Below are positions 1 to 5,374 of a DNA stretch of 5,374 nt, one piece after another. The position numbers and the translations under genes are program-made. The stretch comes from an archaeon (GTDB lineage Archaea > Nanobdellota > Nanobdellia > Pacearchaeales > GW2011-AR1). The stretch spans positions 1-5,374 of the forward strand of contig DAHVOT010000046.1 in the NCBI GenBank assembly GCA_027318675.1, in the 5' to 3' direction. Numbering within the stretch: the stretch's first letter is position 1; every line of letters begins with the position of its first letter. The notes under the pieces were generated by a model, which worked only from the letters and a program-made list of their open reading frames with translations, was not told the origin of the DNA and made no database searches.

Positions 1-1
1 C

Positions 2-1441
2 GATCTAAAAATGCCCAGTAGCGGATCTACGATAAATGGAATAACTATCTCTCCTAATGGAAAGGATAATGTAAAATTAGTCTTTCAAGATCAGCCAAAC
101 AAAGAAAAAAACTTTATATGGTTTCATAAAAATACTTTTATTATCTCGCAAGATAAAGAAAACTCAAATGTAATATTAACTACCTTTAAAGAGGGGAATC
201 CATATCTAAAAATAGAAAAAGATGATTATGTAACATTTACAACAAATCCTAATTCAAAAATTATTATCACGAATAGGGACAAGGAAGGTTTAATCCCCAG
301 AGTATCTGGATTTTCATATGATGAAGGCAAATCTGCTCTTGCTCTTTTTGACTCTAAAAAAGAAACTCCATTTTACACTATTGAAAATGGAGAGATGCTT
401 GTTAAAGGATATAAAGTTAATGGAGAATACGGTGTATTTTTGGACAAGAAAAATATTGAGTTAGAAGGAACTACAAGCACTCCAATGGAAGTACAAGCAA
501 CAGGACTTGACAAAAATGGAGCATATATTGATAGAAAAAGAATTGTTATGGACAACTTTAATAAACTTGTTGTAACTCCTGATTTAAATTCTCCTGTTGA
601 ATCTGTCAGATTAAACTATAATTATCCAAGTATAAAAAGTATTGAAAAAATAATTGGATATGAGGTAAAATTTAGTGATAGTATTTCTGAGCAAGCAAAA
701 AATATTTTTCTCTCTAACATACAAAAAGAAGTTAATAAGATTACTCCCGAAATGAAAGAATCTATAAAATTAGTGCAAATCTCAAACAAGAAAATTCGTG
801 AACCTTATTCAAATAGGGAGCTTTTGCCTCCTGCTTATTGTGCTGGTCAAGAACTAGTTTTCAATGAAGAGCAAGATATTATAGAATATGCATTTGTTCA
901 TGAGGCAGCACATGCAAGAGATTTGGTATTGAATAATGAGGATAGAAAAGAATCTGATGAAATGATTAAAGAATTAACAGAAGCGAGAGAAACTGTAAGA
1001 GAAACAATAATCTATGGAAAAATACAAAATAAATTGAATAATGAAGAAATTGTTAAATATGAAAGAAGAATGTCTGACTTAAAGATAGCAATAGATAATT
1101 ACAAAAAAGAACTATCTGAAGATGATTTTAGTTTAAAGTGGGTAGAGGTTAATAAAAAATCTGATGTTCAATATTATATAAACCCAAAATATGGAGATCA
1201 TAATGGAAGGTTTTATGCTCATTCAGGATACTTAAGTGATTATGCCAGAACAAATTATCTAGAGGATGTTGCGGAGACTACCAAATTTGTTGTAAACTCT
1301 CCTAAAGAAATTAAAGGACTTCTCTTAGAAAGCAACCCTTATCATGAAGTTTACAGAGGCAAGCTTGATTTATTGTATGAATACAAATTCATTACAAGAG
1401 AGCAATATCAAAATGCATTGAAAATAGGAATGTCACAATGA
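2..1441 (+). CDS. Secreted lethal-factor-like zinc metallopeptidase, copy 1 (5' end outside window)
   Basis: The reading frame is open to the left edge. The ATG at 11 is an internal methionine, because the text from codon 2 aligns with copy 2 from about residue 215, so about 219 N-terminal residues, including the presumed signal peptide, lie upstream. Residues here are counted from that Met. The beta-rich central region covers about 1-200, with the family motifs SKIIITNR, STPM (156-159) and MDNFNK. The peptidase domain follows: ITPEMKE at 244, HEAAH at 297-301 (bases 899-913), then Tyr411 and Glu418 in YARTNYLEDVAE. By analogy with lethal factor, His297, His301 and Glu418 would bind zinc, Glu298 would be the general base and Tyr411 would stabilise the transition state. 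A charged helical insert at about 310-372 stretches the HExxH-to-Glu gap to 117 residues, against 65-70 in its neighbours. Glu422, four after the third ligand, is kept here but is Thr in copies 2 and 3. The stop overlaps the next start. Peptidase call is firm on motifs; substrate unknown. Confidence 0.85.
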   Translation, partial: DLKMPSSGSTINGITISPNGKDNVKLVFQDQPNKEKNFIWFHKNTFIISQDKENSNVILTTFKEGNPYLKIEKDDYVTFTTNPNSKIIITNRDKEGLIPRVSGFSYDEGKSALALFDSKKETPFYTIENGEMLVKGYKVNGEYGVFLDKKNIELEGTTSTPMEVQATGLDKNGAYIDRKRIVMDNFNKLVVTPDLNSPVESVRLNYNYPSIKSIEKIIGYEVKFSDSISEQAKNIFLSNIQKEVNKITPEMKESIKLVQISNKKIREPYSNRELLPPAYCAGQELVFNEEQDIIEYAFVHEAAHARDLVLNNEDRKESDEMIKELTEARETVRETIIYGKIQNKLNNEEIVKYERRMSDLKIAIDNYKKELSEDDFSLKWVEVNKKSDVQYYINPKYGDHNGRFYAHSGYLSDYARTNYLEDVAETTKFVVNSPKEIKGLLLESNPYHEVYRGKLDLLYEYKFITREQYQNALKIGMSQ

Positions 1442-1562
1442 AAAAAATAAAATTCATAATTTCTTTGATGATAATTTTAATTGTCTTTCTTTTAAATTTT
1501 AATCTAATCGCTGCAGCAGAAGAAACAACAAGCACAACAACTTCTGCTCCTGTTGAAAAAGA
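1377..1562 (+). repeat. Junction repeat between copies 1 and 2
   Basis: This segment spans the end of copy 1 and the start of copy 2. Bases 1377-1441 match 3314-3378 at 63 of 65 positions, and both differences are synonymous. The signal-peptide core is then more diverged (about 1447-1510), and 1511-1562 is identical over 52 bases to 3448-3499, which encodes the end of the signal peptide and the Thr/Ser linker. Flanking coding sequence is far less similar, so the conserved DNA is concentrated at the gene boundary. Confidence 0.85.
1426..1441 (+). promoter_or_regulatory. ATGA stop/start overlap with weak Shine-Dalgarno (copy 1 to copy 2)
   Basis: AGGA at 1426-1429 lies 8 bases before the copy 2 ATG at 1438, which itself overlaps the copy 1 TGA at 1439-1441. 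The arrangement is typical of translational coupling: a ribosome ending copy 1 can restart on copy 2. It decides the copy 2 start, since this ATG gives a complete signal peptide. The ribosome-binding match is short, so that part is tentative. Confidence 0.6.
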
Positions 1563-3378
1563 AGTTGTAGATGTGGGTATCCTTTTAGGATTTGAAGCAG
1601 GAGAAATATTTGGTTCTGGAATTTCGACAACGTCTTTGGGAGATTGCAATCAGCGTATAAGCTTTGCAGAAGATGATGCAAACTTAAAATTGGGAGATAA
1701 TTCTTTCAGCAACATAGGCCCACTTTATGAGGAAGTTGATGGAGGAGAACCTGTTAAACAAAATTCTTACATTGATATAGATTGTTCTGGAAACATACTC
1801 CAAGCAGATTTCATGACAAATAATAAAGGGGGAATATATTCCCTAAATGGCAATAGTATAATAGTGAAAGGAAATTCCAGAGTAACGTATGATACAGACA
1901 AGGATGGGGTGAGAAATATAAAATTAGAAGATAGTGAGATAAAATTAACCAACAATTATTTTAATAGGATTCATATAGAAGGCAAGAACATTAATTTTAT
2001 TAAAGGAGAAGATCAATATCATACAGGATATACTCTTGAAGAAGGTTTTCTAGATTATCGGGGGAGAGAGGGATTTTTTTTGGATCCTGTTAAATCCAAT
2101 GGAGCTCCATCAACAATAAATGGTGTAGTTATAGACCCAAGTTATGGGAGTAAAGAGAAAATAAAACTGTTCTTTGGTTCACAAGAAATAAACGAAAATA
2201 GGTATATTAATTTTGATGAAGATAAATTTGTAATATCCAATGAAATAACAAACACTGAATCTTTCACAACGAAATTTACAAGCAAAAACCCTTATTTTAG
2301 AATAGAATCTAAGGATGAATTAACAATTACAACAGCTCCAAGCTCAAAGATAACAATCACAAACAGATATAATGAAGATAAAATTCCATTAGTTGAGTGC
2401 TATTCTTATAATACTATTCCAACTAGGGCATCAGCAGTTGCTATTGGTGAGGGTGCATTGTATGAAATTAACAATGGGAATTTAAAAGTTAATGCATATA
2501 ATGTAGAAGGGGAATATAATGTCTTCTTTAAGAAAGACGCTTATGCTTCAAAAGATTTAACGAGTACCCCTATGGAAATAAAATCTTTTGAAAAAAATAA
2601 GGATACAGGATTATCTGGAAGTAGGATTGTTATAGATAATTACAATAAATTTACTGTTACAGATAAAGCCGATCTTCCCTTGGAACAAACCAGAATAGCT
2701 TATAATTATCCAAATGAGATAAATATGGAAGCTATTTTAGGCACAGATATAGAATTTGATGAGAACATCTTAGAGATTAGAAGAAAAGCTTTGCTTTCTG
2801 ATTTAAAGGAATATTATGTGGATTTAACTCCCGAAACAATACAGTCAATTGATAAAATTGTGTTCTCTAAAGATATAGGGGAAGGATATTTTGGATCTAG
2901 GGCATATGCTGAAGGAGGAGTATCTGTATATAAAACTGTTCCAGATGCAGTGAGCGGAATCCTATCCCCGTTTAATAAAGCTACTTTTATCCATGAAAGC
3001 GCACATAACAGACATTTTTATGTAGATTATAGTTTCGATGATCGGTGGGTAACAAATGAAGCAGATATAATAGATAATTATATGATGCATGATGGAGGAG
3101 GTTATGCATACAAGGGAGAAATAAATACTCTGGGATTGTTTGGGCTTAAGACTCCAAAGTATGGATATGCATGTCCTTATGGTGCCACAGATATGATGGA
3201 GGATGTAGCAACATTTACTGAAGCAATAATTGTTCAACCCAATAAACTAAAGGGAGTATTATTGGAAAGCAATCAATACAGCTCTACATATAAAAGAAAA
3301 ATTGATTTACTTTATGAATACAAATTCATTACAAGAGAACAATATCAGAATGCATTGAAAATAGGAATGTCACAATGA
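1438..3378 (+). CDS. Secreted lethal-factor-like zinc metallopeptidase, copy 2 (complete, 646 aa)
   Basis: The start is the ATG of the ATGA overlap with copy 1; it gives a classic signal peptide (KKIK, then a hydrophobic stretch to about residue 24, probable signal peptidase I cleavage after the AAA at 25-27), so the product should be exported. A Thr/Ser-rich linker (about 28-42) follows, possibly a glycosylation site. Residues 43-138 form a conserved region with Cys70 and Cys116, a candidate disulfide outside the cell. Residues about 139-440 are beta-rich with Asn/Gly turns and carry SSKITITNR (302) and STPM (376-379); this is the least conserved part. The peptidase domain starts near 440: LTPE at 463, HESAH at 519-523 (bases 2992-3006), Tyr581 and Glu588 in YGATDMMEDVAT. 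His519, His523 and Glu588 are the predicted zinc ligands and Glu520 the base. The third ligand is 65 residues after HExxH. The end is the shared tail YKFITREQYQNALKIGMSQ. All catalytic residues are present, so it is probably active. The natural substrate cannot be read from the sequence. Confidence 0.93.
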   Translation: MKKIKFIISLMIILIVFLLNFNLIAAAEETTSTTTSAPVEKEVVDVGILLGFEAGEIFGSGISTTSLGDCNQRISFAEDDANLKLGDNSFSNIGPLYEEVDGGEPVKQNSYIDIDCSGNILQADFMTNNKGGIYSLNGNSIIVKGNSRVTYDTDKDGVRNIKLEDSEIKLTNNYFNRIHIEGKNINFIKGEDQYHTGYTLEEGFLDYRGREGFFLDPVKSNGAPSTINGVVIDPSYGSKEKIKLFFGSQEINENRYINFDEDKFVISNEITNTESFTTKFTSKNPYFRIESKDELTITTAPSSKITITNRYNEDKIPLVECYSYNTIPTRASAVAIGEGALYEINNGNLKVNAYNVEGEYNVFFKKDAYASKDLTSTPMEIKSFEKNKDTGLSGSRIVIDNYNKFTVTDKADLPLEQTRIAYNYPNEINMEAILGTDIEFDENILEIRRKALLSDLKEYYVDLTPETIQSIDKIVFSKDIGEGYFGSRAYAEGGVSVYKTVPDAVSGILSPFNKATFIHESAHNRHFYVDYSFDDRWVTNEADIIDNYMMHDGGGYAYKGEINTLGLFGLKTPKYGYACPYGATDMMEDVATFTEAIIVQPNKLKGVLLESNQYSSTYKRKIDLLYEYKFITREQYQNALKIGMSQ

Positions 3379-3499
3379 AAGAAAAAAGATTTGCAAGTTG
3401 TTTGATTATTCTTTTAATAGTATTTATATTAAATTTCAATTTAATATCTGCAGCAGAAGAAACAACAAGCACAACAACTTCTGCTCCTGTTGAAAAAGA
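3314..3499 (+). repeat. Junction repeat between copies 2 and 3
   Basis: This is the second copy of the boundary repeat: the last 65 bases of copy 2, the ATGA overlap, and the signal peptide plus Thr/Ser linker of copy 3. It matches the junction at 1377 closely in its outer parts and matches the junction at 5230 almost throughout (61 of 65 bases before the stop, 80 of 84 bases from the start codon on). It therefore shares features with both other junctions. Confidence 0.85.
3363..3378 (+). promoter_or_regulatory. ATGA stop/start overlap with weak Shine-Dalgarno (copy 2 to copy 3)
   Basis: AGGA at 3363-3366 sits 8 bases before the ATG at 3375, and the TGA of copy 2 overlaps that ATG. It is base-for-base the same element as at 1426-1441. 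The AGGA falls inside the Ile-Gly codons of the conserved C-terminal tail, so the protein tail and the next gene's initiation signal share the same bases. Confidence 0.6.
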
Positions 3500-5294
3500 G
3501 TTTATTGATATTGGAACACTTTTAGGGATGAGAGAGGGGTTTGTAACTGGTTCTGGAATATCAACAAGGTCTTTGGATGATTGCAATCAACGTATAAGCT
3601 TTGCAGAAGATGATGCAAGTTTAAAATTGGGAGACAGTTCTTTCAATAATATAGGTCCTCTTTATGAAGCAGTTGATGGTGGAAAACCTGTTAGGCAAGC
3701 TTCTTACATTGATATTGATTGTTCTGGGAACATACTCAAAGCAGATTTCAAAACAAATGATAAGGGAGGAATTTATGATCTTAATGGAATAGGAATAATT
3801 TGTGAACCTAATTCAAGAGTAAAATATGATTTTGAAAAAGGAAAACTAGAAATGGAAAATGCAGAGATTAAAAGCTTAGAAAATCTTGTTATAAGTGGAA
3901 AAGCTCCAAATGGGGTAGATATAACTGGAGAAAATATTAAGTTTAAAAATAAAGATGACGGAGAATATTCCCATACCTTAAATAAAGGAGTAATTACCGC
4001 ATGGTCTGATGAATCCTTTTCTATACCTCCAACAAAAGAGTTTGGTGGGACTAGCATTGATAACATAAATATTGTTACAGAAGATGAAGAGAGAATAAGA
4101 ATACTATTTGAAGGAAATGGTTATGTTCCTGAATCAAGTTTTATTCGATTTAATGGAGATGAATTAAATATAGTAACTGGTACAAAAGACTCCAATCAAA
4201 TCGAAATTGATTTCAATAAAGGGAATAAATATTTTAATATAGATGATGAAGACTATGTATCAATTAAACAAACCTCAAATTCAAAAATAATTATTCAAAA
4301 TAGAAATAAAGAAGGACTTGAACCATTGGTTGTGGGAGTTTCATATCAAGGACGTAGGGCAGTTGATCCTTTGATTAATTATCATGCAAAAAATCCTTTT
4401 TATACTATTGAAAACGGGGAGAATGTTATAAAATATTATGAAGTGGATGGAAAATCTGAATTATTTTTAGATAAGTATAATCCTGATTTAAAGGGGCTTG
4501 GAAGTACTCCTATGCAAATAGTTTCTGTGTATAAAGGAGAGAGTTCTTACACTGATGAAAAGAAAATTATTATAGATAACAACAACAAATTAAGTGTAGT
4601 TAGAAACGATATTACTCCTAGAGTAAAAAACAACTGGGCAGATCATCGACTTTTAGAATATGCTACTGGAGTAAAAATCAATATTGAAGGAGGAGTTTCT
4701 CAAGAAGTTATAACAAGCACTCTTTCTACAATTAAAGAAACTTTTGATTATTTAACTCCTGAAATGAAAGAAGCAGTTAATGAAATTAAAATTGTAGAGA
4801 AAAATCCTATAGCTAGTGCAAGTGCTAATATGATATCAAGAATAGTATCTTCTGAAGCCGATCCTACTGAGGAAACATTAGTGCATGAAATTTCCCATAT
4901 TAGACACGCTGAATTAAAAAATTTAAATCTATTTGGTTCGTTGTTTAACAAAGAATGGAAAGAGACTATGGAAAATATACCTCAAGAGATGGGATATAAA
5001 AATCTCCCGGGATCTTTTGAACATAGGTTTAATATCCCTAAAAAATTACCTGGGAGTGGGGAATATTATGGTTATGTTGCGGATTATGGGACTGCAAACA
5101 TAGATGAAGATGTTGCAACTTTTACTCAATTTGTTATTACTGATCCTGAATTTTTTAAAGGAAGACTTTTACAAGACAGCAAGCTTACTCAATATTCTGA
5201 AGTTTACAGAGGCAAGCTTGATTTATTATACAAATACAAATTTATTACAAGAGAACAATATCAGAATGCATTGAAAATAGGTATGTCACAATGA
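3375..5294 (+). CDS. Secreted lethal-factor-like zinc metallopeptidase, copy 3 (complete, 639 aa)
   Basis: The start ATG lies in the ATGA overlap with copy 2. The signal peptide spans about 1-27 (basic KEKR, hydrophobic core to Ile24, probable cleavage after SAA). The Thr/Ser linker is identical to that of copy 2. Residues 62-138 match copy 2 at 64 of 77 positions by hand count, with Cys70 and Cys116 conserved; Cys143 is an extra cysteine. After residue 138 similarity drops. The central region has NSKIIIQNRNKEG, PFYTIENGE and STPM (377-380), and here it resembles copy 1 more than copy 2. The peptidase domain has LTPEMKE at 460, HEISH at 504-508 (bases 4884-4898), and Tyr571 and Glu578 in YGTANIDEDVAT, 70 residues after HExxH. 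Predicted zinc ligands are His504, His508 and Glu578, with Glu505 the base. The segment between HExxH and Tyr571 is unlike that of either neighbour and is rich in Pro/Gly (for example KNLPGSFEHRF). The C-terminal tail is nearly identical to the others. Likely an active exported protease; target unknown. Confidence 0.93.
   Translation: MKEKRFASCLIILLIVFILNFNLISAAEETTSTTTSAPVEKEFIDIGTLLGMREGFVTGSGISTRSLDDCNQRISFAEDDASLKLGDSSFNNIGPLYEAVDGGKPVRQASYIDIDCSGNILKADFKTNDKGGIYDLNGIGIICEPNSRVKYDFEKGKLEMENAEIKSLENLVISGKAPNGVDITGENIKFKNKDDGEYSHTLNKGVITAWSDESFSIPPTKEFGGTSIDNINIVTEDEERIRILFEGNGYVPESSFIRFNGDELNIVTGTKDSNQIEIDFNKGNKYFNIDDEDYVSIKQTSNSKIIIQNRNKEGLEPLVVGVSYQGRRAVDPLINYHAKNPFYTIENGENVIKYYEVDGKSELFLDKYNPDLKGLGSTPMQIVSVYKGESSYTDEKKIIIDNNNKLSVVRNDITPRVKNNWADHRLLEYATGVKINIEGGVSQEVITSTLSTIKETFDYLTPEMKEAVNEIKIVEKNPIASASANMISRIVSSEADPTEETLVHEISHIRHAELKNLNLFGSLFNKEWKETMENIPQEMGYKNLPGSFEHRFNIPKKLPGSGEYYGYVADYGTANIDEDVATFTQFVITDPEFFKGRLLQDSKLTQYSEVYRGKLDLLYKYKFITREQYQNALKIGMSQ
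5279..5294 (+). promoter_or_regulatory. ATGA stop/start overlap with weak Shine-Dalgarno (copy 3 to copy 4)
   Basis: The element has the same layout as at the other two junctions, but AGGA is replaced by AGGT (5279-5282), 8 bases before the ATG at 5291. AGGT is still compatible with pairing to the CCUCC-type end of 16S rRNA, and the Gly codon stays synonymous (GGA to GGT). Coupled translation into copy 4 is inferred. Confidence 0.55.
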
Positions 5295-5374
5295 GAAAAA
5301 AAAGATTTGCAAGTTGTTTGATTATTCTTTTAATAGTATTTATATTAAATTTTAATCTAATATCTGCAGCAGAA
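5291..5374 (+). CDS. Start of a fourth metallopeptidase copy (signal peptide only, 3' end outside window)
   Basis: The frame opens at the ATG of the ATGA overlap with copy 3 and stays open to the right edge (28 codons). The product starts MRKKRFASCLIILL and ends ISAAE, which is the copy 3 signal peptide with changes at codons 2 and 3 only. The DNA matches the first 84 bases of copy 3 at 80 positions. This is therefore the beginning of another member of the array. The frame is too short to appear in a length-filtered ORF list. Whether it carries an intact peptidase domain cannot be seen here. Confidence 0.85.
   Translation, partial: MRKKRFASCLIILLIVFILNFNLISAAE

Larger units (their letters stand above)
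5230..5374 (+). repeat. Junction repeat between copies 3 and 4 (runs off the window)
   Basis: This is the third copy of the boundary repeat, cut by the window edge. It is nearly identical to 3314-3458. The few differences include TTC to TTT and GGA to GGT in the gene end, and codons 2 and 3 of the new gene. Such close DNA identity beside diverged gene bodies points to recent exchange or duplication through these junctions. Confidence 0.85.

Noticed and set aside
11..13. ATG at 11 as the true start of copy 1
   Set aside because: The frame is open upstream, there is no signal peptide after it, and alignment places this Met at about residue 220 of the full-length copies.
1377..1562. Junction repeats as insertion-sequence ends or recombinase attachment sites
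   Set aside because: They are coding sequence (gene end plus signal peptide), lack inverted terminal repeats, and no transposase or integrase is in the window.
1392..1649. Minus-strand ORF of 85 codons, with a similar one at 3329-3586
   Set aside because: The two resemble each other only because the plus-strand junction DNA is repeated; they run antisense to well-supported genes and have no recognisable product.
2074..2081. T-rich run as a transcription terminator
   Set aside because: It sits inside an intact reading frame of copy 2 with no convincing hairpin before it.
2962..3237. Minus-strand ORF of 91 codons with many Cys and Ile
   Set aside because: It lies antisense to the HExxH region of copy 2; its composition is that of a reversed coding sequence and no similar frame exists opposite the other copies.
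3773..4066. Minus-strand ORF of 97 codons
   Set aside because: It is fully antisense to copy 3, absent opposite copies 1 and 2, and has no domain or initiation signal I can support.

Overview
The window is an AT-rich, gene-dense stretch (roughly 30% GC by eye, not computed) made entirely of four consecutive plus-strand copies of one gene. The first copy is cut by the left edge and the last by the right edge; two copies are complete (1438-3378 and 3375-5294). There is no intergenic DNA: each stop codon overlaps the next start codon as ATGA. No RNA gene, CRISPR array, transposon, promoter or terminator was recognised. The repeat period is about 1.9 kb (starts at 1438, 3375 and 5291).

Each full-length product is about 640 residues. 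It has an N-terminal signal peptide, a short Thr/Ser-rich linker, a conserved N-terminal region with two invariant cysteines, a long beta-rich central region, and a C-terminal zinc metallopeptidase domain. The catalytic signature is HExxH (HEAAH, HESAH and HEISH in the three visible copies), followed 65-117 residues later by a Tyr-x6-Glu-Asp-Val-Ala motif. The spacing of the Tyr and Glu matches the active site of anthrax lethal factor (peptidase family M34: Tyr728 and zinc ligand Glu735). I therefore infer secreted, lethal-factor-like gluzincins. This rests on motifs, not on a database search.

The copies differ in an ordered way. Gene ends and gene starts are nearly identical even at the DNA level, including synonymous positions. 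The central region and the segment before and after HExxH are strongly diverged. The locus therefore looks like a constant-end, variable-middle family of secreted proteases, probably expressed from one transcript with coupled translation and kept similar at the junctions by recombination or gene conversion.

Organism: arginine is encoded almost only by AGA/AGG, Ile by many ATA codons, TGA is a stop, and genes are overlapped tightly. With the style of the signal peptides, this best fits an uncultured small-genome archaeon (DPANN, Woesearchaeota/Pacearchaeota-like). A low-GC bacterium cannot be excluded, since no taxonomic marker gene is present.
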